Origin: Levilinea saccharolytica
GTDB lineage: Bacteria > Chloroflexota > Anaerolineae > Anaerolineales > Anaerolineaceae
Direction: 5' to 3'
Assembly: GCF_001306035.1 (NCBI RefSeq)
Contig: NZ_LGCM01000047.1
Span: forward strand, 1 to 64,000
Length of the DNA stretch: 64,000 bases
Below the pieces are notes generated by a model, which saw only the letters and a list, made by a program, of their open reading frames with translations, searched no databases and was not told the DNA's origin. Shown piece by piece: positions 48,794 through 57,088 of the stretch. Position numbers and translations under genes: made by a program. Positions within the stretch are counted from its first letter, which is position 1; the number at the start of each line of letters is the position of its first letter.

Positions 48794-50425
48794 TCAAATT
48801 AAACCAGCCAGGCGAACCTCTTCTGAAATCGGCTGGCCGTCATCCCCCACCGCCACACAAGCCCCCTGCACCACGCGGGTCACCACCCGTCCGCGGCCAA
48901 AGGGATTGTTTCGCAATTGCGGCGCATCCAGAATGCCCATGCGCACCGCCCGCCCCAGGGTTTCGGGGCAGGTCCAGGCGTCGCTCACGCCGGGCATGGC
49001 CGCCGCCTGAATGGCCCGCAGCGTCACCTGCGCCTCATCTGCCAAAAACGCCGCTCGCTCCTGCACCTTGGGGTCCAAGCGCATATCCGGCGCGCCGCGC
49101 ACAGCGTTTTCGATCGTCCGGCGCGCCATGCGGCAGGCTTCCACCACATCTTCGGCCGTGGCCGCGTGATCGGCTTCCGTATGCCCCACCACATGCACAA
49201 TATGGGGCTGCAAAGCCATTTGCACATAGATGCTGGCTGCCAGGTGGGCGCGTGCCGCCGCGGGGTCCAGCGGGTAACTCAGCAGGCCCGTGCGCGTCTG
49301 CCGCCAGATGCGGAAATCCGGCCCGGCCAGCGGTTCAATCAGGCGCAGCACCGCCAGCATCTTGGCCAAATCCATCGCGTCCGACACCCCCGGCGGGCTG
49401 TTGAACATCAACTGGGCGATGTAATCGCGCACCCCGAAGGCGCGTGCGTTGTAGGCCGCCAGGAAGGCCGACACCACATACACCACATCCGGTGCATCGC
49501 GCATACCCCAATGGTGGGGCTCATTCAGCTCCACCGGCAGGCCGCGCTGACCGTACCAGGCCATCACCGCCTGATGCTCGCGGATCGAGCCTTCCAAATC
49601 CCACGGCCCGCGCCCGTCCATCTGGTTGAACCAGAACAGCGGGATGGCGCACCAGGCGATATGGATGGTATCTATGTACATTTCAGCCAGGCGGATAAAA
49701 TCATCCGTGCCCGAATAGGTGCGCAGCAGTGGGAAGTTCCCCCGGCGGCTGGCGGCGTACAGGCTGGCGTAATCGCCCGGGCTGCGCACCGGCACGCCGC
49801 CCGCCCCCTTGCGCCGCGGGTTTTGGCGTTCGGGCCTAAAGAAGTTCTCCTGGGCATCCTGGTCAATCCCCAGCGAAATCACATCCACCAGCCCACTTTC
49901 CGCGATGTGCTCAATCCCTTCGCGGGTGTCCTCCAGGCTGGCCAGGCCAAAGTGATGGCGAATGAGCGGATAGGGCGCCTTCCACAGGATGCGCTCCACC
50001 GCAGTTTGCGGCGGCTTTTCCTGTTGGCCGCCGCCCGCCCCCTCACCGCGCAAATACGTCAGCACCGCTTCGTCCGCCTCGCCGCCCTGAAAGATGCGCT
50101 CAAAAAAGCCCAGCTTTTCGGCCCGCTCGGCCACCGGCGGCGTGCCCGCAAAAGCAAAGCGCACCCCGCGGCTGTGCAGCTCATCGGCCGCCTCGGCAAA
50201 TTCACCCAGCAGGCGCTCGCCTGTCTCCGGCGTCAGGCGGTACGACACACCCACCAGCGCCGCGTCCTCTTCTTTAGCAGCCTTCAGCACCACCTCGATG
50301 GGCACAGCCGGCCCCAGAAAAACCGTACGCCACCCGGCCAATTCAGCCAGGCGCAGGAAATTGCTCACCCCGGCCACGTGCACACATTCCCCCAGAGCCG
50401 CCGCAACAACCGTCTTTTTCATCAT
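48794..50425 (-). CDS. Cobalamin-binding protein fused to a mutase-like TIM barrel
   Basis: Residues 1-135 form a B12-binding-like Rossmann domain (ECVHVAGVSNFLRLAELAGW...FLGPAVPIE...LVGVSYR). The DxHxxG cobalamin loop is altered to ECVHVAG, still offering the lower-ligand His. Residues about 170-440 resemble the glutamate/methylaspartate mutase catalytic barrel (SLGIDQDAQENFF, ELNEPHHWGMRDAPDVV, LMFNSPPGVSDAMDLAKML). In glutamate mutase these are separate subunits; here they are fused in the order B12 domain-barrel. The substrate is unknown. AGGAGGT precedes the ATG. A structured leader precedes it. Confidence 0.65.
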   Translation of the reverse strand: MMKKTVVAAALGECVHVAGVSNFLRLAELAGWRTVFLGPAVPIEVVLKAAKEEDAALVGVSYRLTPETGERLLGEFAEAADELHSRGVRFAFAGTPPVAERAEKLGFFERIFQGGEADEAVLTYLRGEGAGGGQQEKPPQTAVERILWKAPYPLIRHHFGLASLEDTREGIEHIAESGLVDVISLGIDQDAQENFFRPERQNPRRKGAGGVPVRSPGDYASLYAASRRGNFPLLRTYSGTDDFIRLAEMYIDTIHIAWCAIPLFWFNQMDGRGPWDLEGSIREHQAVMAWYGQRGLPVELNEPHHWGMRDAPDVVYVVSAFLAAYNARAFGVRDYIAQLMFNSPPGVSDAMDLAKMLAVLRLIEPLAGPDFRIWRQTRTGLLSYPLDPAAARAHLAASIYVQMALQPHIVHVVGHTEADHAATAEDVVEACRMARRTIENAVRGAPDMRLDPKVQERAAFLADEAQVTLRAIQAAAMPGVSDAWTCPETLGRAVRMGILDAPQLRNNPFGRGRVVTRVVQGACVAVGDDGQPISEEVRLAGLI

Positions 50426-50427
50426 GA

Positions 50428-50700
50428 CCTCCTGAATTCAAAAGAGCAGCCACTCACCGGCTGCTCCTTGATCTGCTGCGCTTGCTTCGTCCGTAAGGAA
50501 GCGCCTTACCCCCTCAAGCAAGCGTTGAAGATCCAACCGGCAAAAAGTTCATGCGTGCTTCCAGAAAGAGAAGAAACCGCTGCGCACCGCCATAAAACCC
50601 GCGTCCGCAGGCCCGGGGTGGGTCTGGAACCCAGGTCATCTGGAGACCTGTACAGCGCACGCCAGCGTGAATCACGGTCTGCATCGTTAGTACCATACTC
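50428..50700 (-). promoter_or_regulatory. Structured 5' leader with terminator-like hairpin, riboswitch/attenuator candidate
   Basis: The 270-base untranslated leader of the B12-protein operon can fold into four or more hairpins. They are AGGTC/GACCT (loop TCCAGAT), GGGT/ACCC (loop TCCAG), a nested stem CGCTTGCTT/AAGCAAGCG enclosing GTAAGG/CCTTAC, and finally GAGCAGCC/GGCTGCTC followed by TTTT (50440-50466), directly before the ribosome binding site. A terminator next to the start codon is the hallmark of attenuation. No B12-box, T-box, SAM, glycine or other common riboswitch consensus was recognised. No convincing ORF is seen in the gap 50426-50841. Confidence 0.5.
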
Positions 50701-50703
50701 CCT

Positions 50704-50733
50704 ATTGTATTCGATTTTAAGTGGTACAGACAA
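50704..50733 (-). promoter_or_regulatory. Promoter of the B12-protein/opine dehydrogenase operon with inverted repeat
   Basis: On the minus strand TTGTCT (50728-50733), 18 bases, TACAAT (50704-50709). The inverted repeat GTACCA (50690-50695)/TGGTAC (50722-50727) brackets the -10, a possible operator. Confidence 0.55.
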
Positions 50734-50841
50734 CCAAATCAAGTCCTCAATTGCAAATTGATAATAAAAATTGGATGCAAAATAATTGAATCAGGGGTAT
50801 GGTAAGGGTAGGGGCAAGTGCTGCCCCTGAATGGAGGAAAC

Positions 50842-51270
50842 ATGCCCAAAAAAGGAAAACTCACCCAATTACTGGCCATCCTCGGCAGCATCTTCGCCTG
50901 GCTGCCGCTGCTGGCCCCCGTCTTTTTCTCCCTTGGCCGCCTGTTCAGAGGCGGTTCTTTCCTGTTTGATTATCTCATGCCCGCGGAGTTGTTCCCCGCC
51001 GCCCTGCTGGGCGGGGGCTTGCTGCTGTGGGCCGCCATCCGCGCCCGCATTTACCGCGAGTGGATTGGCTGGAGCCTGTTAGCCTCCATCCTCCTTCTGG
51101 TGGGCAGCCAGGCTCTGGCGGTAGCGACTGGCATAGCCTCTGGCCGCACGCCCATGAGCAGCCCCTGGTTCTATGCCGTCATGGCCGGGCTGATCCTTTT
51201 CATCCTTGCCCTGCTGATCACCGCCGTCAGCGGTGTGCGCCTGGCGCGGGAGTTGTTCAAGAAAGCCTGA
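50842..51270 (+). CDS. Small four-helix membrane protein, unknown
   Basis: About 142 residues with four hydrophobic segments, a basic N-terminus (MPKKGKLTQ) and a basic C-terminus (RLARELFKKA). The ATG at 50842 has GGAGG four bases upstream. No family recognised. It lies beside an unknown protein gene in the same direction. Confidence 0.6.
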   Translation: MPKKGKLTQLLAILGSIFAWLPLLAPVFFSLGRLFRGGSFLFDYLMPAELFPAALLGGGLLLWAAIRARIYREWIGWSLLASILLLVGSQALAVATGIASGRTPMSSPWFYAVMAGLILFILALLITAVSGVRLARELFKKA

Positions 51271-51368
51271 CGGCCGCAAGCCGCAATGGCCCGATACCCT
51301 CTCTGTTATGAGGGCTCGGAAGCACGCAGGTGTTCTTATCGACCTGGCGAAGGACAGAACATCCATCC

Positions 51369-52322
51369 ATGACGAAACCATTTGCACTGGAGTTTGCCCC
51401 CCTGAGCACACGGCACGGCTGGATGGACTGCTGGCTGATCATCCACGGTGAGCGGCAGCAGGTGTACACGTCCAGTGTTTTTCCCCCATTCCGAGACCTG
51501 TTGAAATTCGCACGGGCGGTTGCGGTCAATCAGCTGCCCCATAAGTTCAACTGGGAGGAAGAAGGCCCCTGGATCGAATTTAAAGCGTTCCCAACGGTAG
51601 GCAGCAGCGAGAATTTTCAGTTGGTCATCGAACGAAATCGAACCCCTCTGCTCACAGCCGAACTCAATCGGATGGACACGGTGGAAATACTGGTGGAGCA
51701 GCTGCGCCGGGTGGCCCTGGACTGCCCCGGCGCCGAAAGCGAATGGGCATTCCCCTATTTTTTGCTGGAAGAATTTGAACGCGAATGGGCCCAGGGGTTC
51801 ACACGAGAATCAAGCAGCAGCGCCGTCACTCCGGCGCGGTTTGTGTTTTACCCGTGCGGCGGGTACGGCGGTGTCACGTCTCCCGCTTTTTGTGTATGGT
51901 TAGGAGAAGCTCACGCTGTGGTGATGTTGATGGAGGATGACCGCCGCTGCTGGCGGGCATGGTTTGAGATGCTGGCAAGGATCCGCAGCGCAGATTTTCC
52001 TTTTGACTACAATTTCTACGACATCCACCATGCCGAAGATCCCCAGGAAATGGCTGCGGAAGAGGATCCCTGGCCGTGGACTTTTGGGCTGACCTTCTGC
52101 GCCGAAGCCGCCGACCTGCCAGAGCATTTCCGGCTGCGGGTTCAGACCCAAGGTGATGAAATGGAGCCCACGCTGATCTGTGATGTCACCGCCGACCGTC
52201 AGGCTTTTGTGAATGAATTTATCCGTGCTTTCAAAGAATTCTTAAATACAGACTATTTAGGCTTTCTCGAAAATGGGGAGCTGCGGTGCGATTTGCACAG
52301 TCTGCTCCCCGAAATAGAGTAA
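51369..52322 (+). CDS. Uncharacterised 317-residue soluble protein
   Basis: A soluble, Trp-rich and acidic protein with no motif that I recognise. It can be split into two halves of similar plan, each starting with a strand-rich segment and holding a helix with F..LL.FAR/WFEMLARI near the middle and an acidic aromatic stretch. This may be a tandem duplication. The ATG was chosen at 51369; a GTG at 51330 would add 13 residues. Codon use and base composition are less GC-rich than the surrounding genes, so recent transfer is possible. Immunity-type proteins look like this, but no toxin gene adjoins. Confidence 0.5.
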   Translation: MTKPFALEFAPLSTRHGWMDCWLIIHGERQQVYTSSVFPPFRDLLKFARAVAVNQLPHKFNWEEEGPWIEFKAFPTVGSSENFQLVIERNRTPLLTAELNRMDTVEILVEQLRRVALDCPGAESEWAFPYFLLEEFEREWAQGFTRESSSSAVTPARFVFYPCGGYGGVTSPAFCVWLGEAHAVVMLMEDDRRCWRAWFEMLARIRSADFPFDYNFYDIHHAEDPQEMAAEEDPWPWTFGLTFCAEAADLPEHFRLRVQTQGDEMEPTLICDVTADRQAFVNEFIRAFKEFLNTDYLGFLENGELRCDLHSLLPEIE

Positions 52323-52453
52323 GATGTTCTGCGCTCCTTGCTACGCAGCCCAGAAGCTCAAGTCCATTTTCGCTGCCCTACAAAACGAACAGTCCAGCCA
52401 AATCCAGCCAGGGTAAGCCGCCCGCAGTCTGAACTCATTTTCTCCAGCAGCTC

Positions 52454-53533
52454 TCAACGGTCTGTGCAGGAACAGCACGGATCCACCGAAGCCTGAATAA
52501 TGGCCATATCGCCCAGCGCCTGGCCGCGCGCCATGGCCCGGATGGCAGGCAGGTTCAAATCAGATGGGGTGCGGATCTTCACCCGCGCCGGGGTGTCAGA
52601 ACCGTCGCTTTTCAGGTAATACACCACTTCGCCGCGCGGCGCCTCGACCCGCATCATGGTTTCACCCGGCGGGACAACGGTCACCAGCTCGCTGGGGCGG
52701 ATCGGTCCGCCGGGCAGCTCCAACAGCGCCTTTTCAATCAGCCGGCAGCTTTCCAGCATTTCCAAAGCGCGCACCACCACCCGCGCGGTCACATCGCAGC
52801 TGTCCTGAGTCACAATCTGGAATCCCAAATCTTCATACGCCGCATAGGGGAAATCCTGACGCACGTCAATGGCCAGCCCCGAAGCGCGGGCAATTGGTCC
52901 CACCACGCCGTACGTCACCGCCTCATCCCGCGTCAGAATGCCTACTCCGCGCGTGCGCCCCAGGATGGTTCGGTTTTGGGTGAAGATGGGAATCACCGTT
53001 TTTTGAATGCCCTCGCGAATGGAACGCACCGCCCGAAGAACCCCCTCTGGGTCGGTGATATCGCGGTTCACCCCGCCGATGCAGTTCATGGCATAGTTCA
53101 CGCGGTTGCCTGAAATGGCTTCCAGCACATCCATCACCTGTTCCCGCAGCGCATAAATCTCCATGAACATGGTTTGAAAGCCAATGTCCTCCGAGCCAAT
53201 GCCCGCCCACAGCAAGTGTGAATGCAGCCGTTCCAATTCTGCCATGATCGTGCGGATGAAGCGCGCCCGATCCGGCACCTGCATTCCCGCGATCTCTTCG
53301 GCGGCCATGCAAAAGGTCAGGGTGTGGATGTTGGAGCAAATACCGCACACGCGCTCCACCAGCACCAAATCCTGAATATAATTGCGCCGCTGGGCCAGCA
53401 GCTCGATCCCGCGGTGAACAAAACCCACCTCAATGGTGACGTCTTCCACAATTTCGCCCCTGCTTTGAATGCTGAGTTTATATGGCTCTTCTAAGGCAGG
53501 GTGATAAGGGCCAATGGGAATTCGAAAAGGCAT
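52454..53533 (-). CDS. Group 4 [NiFe] hydrogenase large subunit
   Basis: The 359-residue catalytic subunit has both nickel-binding motifs: RVCGIC (Cys63, Cys66) and DPCCSC (Cys353, Cys356), which separates it from complex I NuoD, where these cysteines are lost. It therefore binds Ni-Fe and makes or uses H2. The chain ends at Asp-Arg right after the second motif, so no C-terminal peptide needs cleavage by a maturation endopeptidase. The NuoC-like domain that is fused in HycE is a separate gene here. It is last in the AOR-hydrogenase operon; AGGAG precedes the ATG. Confidence 0.93.
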   Translation of the reverse strand: MPFRIPIGPYHPALEEPYKLSIQSRGEIVEDVTIEVGFVHRGIELLAQRRNYIQDLVLVERVCGICSNIHTLTFCMAAEEIAGMQVPDRARFIRTIMAELERLHSHLLWAGIGSEDIGFQTMFMEIYALREQVMDVLEAISGNRVNYAMNCIGGVNRDITDPEGVLRAVRSIREGIQKTVIPIFTQNRTILGRTRGVGILTRDEAVTYGVVGPIARASGLAIDVRQDFPYAAYEDLGFQIVTQDSCDVTARVVVRALEMLESCRLIEKALLELPGGPIRPSELVTVVPPGETMMRVEAPRGEVVYYLKSDGSDTPARVKIRTPSDLNLPAIRAMARGQALGDMAIIQASVDPCCSCTDR

Positions 53534-53542
53534 CGTAATCTC

Positions 53543-53983
53543 CTAAACCATCTCACCGCGGGCAGCTTTTCCAGCCGCGCCGCCCGGTTCGCGATAATAT
53601 CCAGCCGTCAATTTTGACGGGCGCAGCAGCGGCTTTGGATCGGGGTGGCCGTCAAACACCACCGCGTACAGATCCATAATCTCGCGCTCAATCCAATTCG
53701 CCGCCGCCGTGATGGGCGTGATCGTGGGCAAATGATTCCCCTGTGTGCAGGTTTTGATATGCAGACCTTGTTTGCCGCAAATCCAATGATAAATCACTTC
53801 GGTCTCACCGTTTGGCAGTGCCAGCGCGGTCATGGTGCTCAAACGGGCCTCCGCCGCCAACAAAGCCTGAGCCGCCGCCCGAACATCCACCGCCGGAGCC
53901 TGCAGCCACAGCTCATGCTCCGACCGCTGCTCCCATGCTGCTCCTGCGATCTGTTCAATTTGTATCCTCAAGGTTTCGTTCAT
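53543..53983 (-). CDS. NuoC/HycE-N-terminal-like 30 kDa-type hydrogenase subunit
   Basis: The 146-residue protein corresponds to the NuoC domain (ALPNGETEVIYHWICGKQGLHIKTC, then ITAAANWIEREIMDLYAVVFDGHPDPKPLLRPSKL). In complex I and group 4 hydrogenases it packs beside the large subunit. GGAGTG precedes the ATG. The ERE.MDLYGI/VxFxGHPD signature is intact. Confidence 0.88.
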   Translation of the reverse strand: MNETLRIQIEQIAGAAWEQRSEHELWLQAPAVDVRAAAQALLAAEARLSTMTALALPNGETEVIYHWICGKQGLHIKTCTQGNHLPTITPITAAANWIEREIMDLYAVVFDGHPDPKPLLRPSKLTAGYYREPGGAAGKAARGEMV

Positions 53984-54005
53984 GGCTTCACTCCAAGCAC
54001 ACAGC

Positions 54006-54512
54006 CTACCTGCCAGTAAATCCGCGTTTCACCGCCTCGCTGGTCACTTTCTTGCGGCAGCGGGTACATAACCGATTCAAGGCAGCCATCTCCGTCGGAA
54101 CCGGAAAACCGTACTGTTTTTCCAACACCGCATCCGGCAGCGGGATCATCTCTGCCCCGCAGCGCGTGCAGGGGAAGGTTTCAATCTCATGCCGGGTTAG
54201 CTCCAGGCTGTGCACCAACAGCTGAGGGGTCGTGCCAAAAGACAGCGCATCGGTCGGGCAGCTTTCCACGCAGCGCCCGCAGTAGGTGCACTGCAGCATC
54301 TGATACTGCCAGGCCGCTCGCCCCAGCTGACTGCGGTCAAACGTGATCGCCCCCGGCGAACACACATAAGCGCAGGTCTCGCAGGCCACACATAGATTGG
54401 TCTCATGCACCAGATCAGCCCGAAAATTCTCAGGGACCGGCACCAAATCATCTGGCCGCCGTGTATGTGCGCGCTGCACAAAGTTATTCCGGATCAAATT
54501 CCAAATATTCAT
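54006..54512 (-). CDS. NuoI/HycF-like ferredoxin subunit with C-terminal zinc ribbon
   Basis: The protein of about 168 residues has two [4Fe-4S] motifs, CVACETCAYVCSP and CTYCGRCVESCP, linking the small subunit to an external donor. A C-terminal pair CTRCGAEM...CTRCRKK forms an extra zinc-ribbon-like or cluster site. The start at 54512 with GGGAGG upstream was chosen; an upstream start would add 24 residues unlike the family. Confidence 0.9.
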   Translation of the reverse strand: MNIWNLIRNNFVQRAHTRRPDDLVPVPENFRADLVHETNLCVACETCAYVCSPGAITFDRSQLGRAAWQYQMLQCTYCGRCVESCPTDALSFGTTPQLLVHSLELTRHEIETFPCTRCGAEMIPLPDAVLEKQYGFPVPTEMAALNRLCTRCRKKVTSEAVKRGFTGR

Positions 54513-54526
54513 CTGCGCTTCCTCCC

Positions 54527-55438
54527 TTATAACAGGGCTGCCAGAACCACGCAGCCCAGGGCAGCCAAAGCGCCCCAGGTCCAATAAAAACGGAACGCGC
54601 GGTGAATTTGCAGTCGGGCTGTCGCCGCGGCCAACACACTGGTGATGAGCACCAGCAGCAGTCCAGCGGCCAAATACAAAACCAGGTTTAGGCCTGCGCT
54701 GGGCAGCCGCGGGATAAACAGCACGCTGAACAAAGCCCCTACCGCCACAAATTCCAGCCCGTGCGCCAGCTCAAACAGCGCCAATGCCGGGCCGTTGTAT
54801 TCCACATGCGGGCCAGCCACAATCTCTTGCTCGGCGTTGGGGATGGAAAATGGGTTGCTCTTCAACCGCGCCGGTACGGCCAAAATAAACGCCGCGGCCG
54901 CCAAAACATGCACCGGTCCAAACGGCAATGCCAACACATCCACCATCCTGAAACTGTCCGCCTGGATGGCCAAAGCCGAAACCGCCGCAATAAAGGGCAG
55001 CGAATAGCCCAGGATCAGGGCCGCCTCTCGCGACGAACCAACCTGCCCGTAAATGGAGCGCGAGGCGAAACCAGCCAAAATATCGCAAAAAGCCGGCATT
55101 TCCATCAGGTACAGCACCAGAATGAGATCGCCGGTGAAAGAGGCGTTTAGCCCGCCCGGCAGCGGCATAACAGCCAACGCCAGGGTAATGGAAATCACCG
55201 CGGCCAGCGGCAAACCGTAATACAACAGCGGAGCCGTGCCCGCCGGAACCATCGAACGCTTTCCCAGCAGCTTGACGAAGTCAAAAAACGGTTGGTAAAA
55301 CGGCGGGCCAAAGCGGCGCTGCATCCTCGCGATCAGCGCACGGCTGAGCCACAAATACAGCCAGCCCAACAGCGCCCCCGCCAGCAGGCCCGGCCAAAGG
55401 AAATAGGCTGCCAACCCCTGGATCAGTCCGTTACTCAT
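54527..55438 (-). CDS. NuoH/HycD-like membrane subunit
   Basis: About 303 residues with eight membrane helices. The NuoH motifs MQRRFGPPFYQPFFDFVKLLGK, ELAHGLEFVAVGALF and the acidic loop EMPAFCDILAGF are present; the region forms the entrance of the quinone-like/E-channel that links the hydrophilic arm to proton pumping. Start ATG 55438 overlaps the small-subunit stop by 8 bases. The frame extends further upstream, but that part is antisense to the small subunit and has no family match. Confidence 0.9.
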   Translation of the reverse strand: MSNGLIQGLAAYFLWPGLLAGALLGWLYLWLSRALIARMQRRFGPPFYQPFFDFVKLLGKRSMVPAGTAPLLYYGLPLAAVISITLALAVMPLPGGLNASFTGDLILVLYLMEMPAFCDILAGFASRSIYGQVGSSREAALILGYSLPFIAAVSALAIQADSFRMVDVLALPFGPVHVLAAAAFILAVPARLKSNPFSIPNAEQEIVAGPHVEYNGPALALFELAHGLEFVAVGALFSVLFIPRLPSAGLNLVLYLAAGLLLVLITSVLAAATARLQIHRAFRFYWTWGALAALGCVVLAALL

Positions 55439-55901
55439 GGTGTTTCTCCTTATGCCAGCGGCCGGTTTTGCCTTCGGCCAGCAAATGCGCCGCTTCCTGC
55501 ACCCCGGCCAAAATCGCCTGGGGGCGCGGCGGGCAGCCCGGCACAAACACATCCACCGGAACCACATGCAGCACGCCGTCTTCCACAGTGGGGCTGCCGG
55601 CAAACACGTTGCCCGTAGCTGGGCACGAGCCCACCGCCACCACCGCCTTGGGCTCGGGGATTTGCGCGTAAATGCTGCGTACTGCATCAGCACTGCGCAG
55701 GGTCAGCGGGCCGGTGATGAGGAGGATATCAGCATGTTTCGGGCTTCCCTGCCGCAGCGCCCCGATCTGTTCCATATCGTAGCGCGGTGAAAGCAGCGAA
55801 CCGATCTCAATGTCACAGCCGTTGCACGACCCCGCGTTGAGCACATACACCCAGGGCGAGCGCCGCCGGGAGAGCTTTAAGATTGAAGAAAAGAGTCCCA
55901 T
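55431..55901 (-). CDS. [NiFe] hydrogenase small subunit (NuoB/HycG-like)
   Basis: The 156-residue protein has Cys26 and Cys29 (GSCNGCDIE), Cys93 (GSCPATG) and Cys123 (PGCPP), the four ligands of the [4Fe-4S] cluster (N2/proximal) next to the active site. Only one cluster is present, as in group 4 hydrogenases. AGGAG precedes the ATG. Confidence 0.93.
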   Translation of the reverse strand: MGLFSSILKLSRRRSPWVYVLNAGSCNGCDIEIGSLLSPRYDMEQIGALRQGSPKHADILLITGPLTLRSADAVRSIYAQIPEPKAVVAVGSCPATGNVFAGSPTVEDGVLHVVPVDVFVPGCPPRPQAILAGVQEAAHLLAEGKTGRWHKEKHHE

Positions 55902-55912
55902 CGTGCATACTC

Positions 55913-57073
55913 CTAAAATGCCAGCAGCCAGGCTGGAAACAACCCCAGCACAATCACCCCAACCGTCAGCAGCACCATCGTCAGACGCACGGCTTTCGGT
56001 TCGCCGCTCACCGCCTGGTGCTCATCCGCCGGTCCCAACCAGACGAGGTGGATTGCGCGCACGTAGTACAGCAGGGCTAAAACGGTCGCCGCTGCCATCG
56101 CCAGCCCCAGCCAAATGCCGCCCCATGCCACGCCAGATAGATACAGCCGCCAACGTCCCGCGAAACCGATCATGGGCGGCACTCCAATCATCCCCAGCGC
56201 CCCCACCACGAAAGCCGCCGCTGACCGCGGGAACCGGCATCCCAAACCGCGGTCAGCGAGTGTGACGGCGTGCCCCAACCCATTCTCGGCCGTGCCCACC
56301 GCGCTGAACAGCAGCAGCTTAAATAAGGCGTGCGCCGCAGCCCCCAACAGCGCGCCGCTGATGCCAATCTCTGACCCCACTGTTACCCCCAACAGCAGGT
56401 AGCCCATGTCGTCCAGGGTGGAAAAAGCCAGCAAACGGCGCAGGTTTTTCTGTCCCAATGCCAGCAGCGCGCCGACGAACATTGAAAGCAGCGCCGCTGC
56501 CAACCACACGGCCTGATGCTGCTCAAACACCCACGGCATCGCCTCGCGGAAATGCACCAGCTCGCGAAACGCGGCAATATCCACCACCGAGATAATCAAC
56601 ACCAGGCTCATCGGCGCCGCATTTTCAGCCACCATTGGCAGCCAAAAATACACCGGAACCAGGGCCAGCTTCAACGCAAACCCCACCAACAGCAGGGCGC
56701 TGACCACCTGATCCAACGGGTAAACCGGTTTTACCCCGCCTGCCAAACGCTCAGCCAGCAGCAAACAAAGCACGGCTGCCAGGGTCATCGTCAGGTACAG
56801 CCGCCCCGCCCTGCGCGCCGCCGGAGAGCGGTCTGCCAGGATCAAGCCCACGGCGCACAAAGCGGCGGCGTCCAACAGCAGCATACTCGCCGTGCCAGCC
56901 CCAGCCAGCGTACTGGCCAGGGTAAGCCCCACCACGGCCACCGAAAGGACCCACCAGCTTGCTCCCCCCTGGGGAATGGCGCGAGCGTACACCCAAACCG
57001 CCGCCGCAATCAGCGCAAACACAACGCTAAAGATCCACATCCAATTTGTGCTCACATCCGCCAATGCATTCAT
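55913..57073 (-). CDS. NuoN/HyfF-like antiporter-type membrane subunit
   Basis: The 386-residue subunit has about 11-12 membrane helices. The discontinuous-helix lysine motif is in LKLALVPVYFWLPMVAENAAP and the central lysine in AHALFKLLLFSAVG. The helix that carries a Glu in NuoN has Asp (LLLDAAALCAVG), and the C-terminal Lys position shows Arg (GFAGRWRLY). The subunit is shorter than NuoN (about 480). It would translocate protons or sodium beside the NuoL-like subunit. Confidence 0.85.
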   Translation of the reverse strand: MNALADVSTNWMWIFSVVFALIAAAVWVYARAIPQGGASWWVLSVAVVGLTLASTLAGAGTASMLLLDAAALCAVGLILADRSPAARRAGRLYLTMTLAAVLCLLLAERLAGGVKPVYPLDQVVSALLLVGFALKLALVPVYFWLPMVAENAAPMSLVLIISVVDIAAFRELVHFREAMPWVFEQHQAVWLAAALLSMFVGALLALGQKNLRRLLAFSTLDDMGYLLLGVTVGSEIGISGALLGAAAHALFKLLLFSAVGTAENGLGHAVTLADRGLGCRFPRSAAAFVVGALGMIGVPPMIGFAGRWRLYLSGVAWGGIWLGLAMAAATVLALLYYVRAIHLVWLGPADEHQAVSGEPKAVRLTMVLLTVGVIVLGLFPAWLLAF

Positions 57074-57088
57074 GCCAGGCTCGCTCCT

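Noticed and set aside
50514-50696. 60-codon minus-strand ORF inside the leader
   Set aside because: It begins with GGGAG directly against the start codon, has no motif, and lies in a structured region; it is more likely non-coding.
50428-50700. Cobalamin riboswitch or T-box assignment for the leader
   Set aside because: I could not find the B12 box (GCCACTG-like) or the T-box sequence (AGGGTGGNACCGCG-like), so only a generic structured leader is claimed.
52440-52460. Possible selenocysteine readthrough at the TGA ending the hydrogenase large subunit
   Set aside because: The nickel ligands are all encoded as Cys before the TGA; the region after it matches no family, and the family can end at this point.
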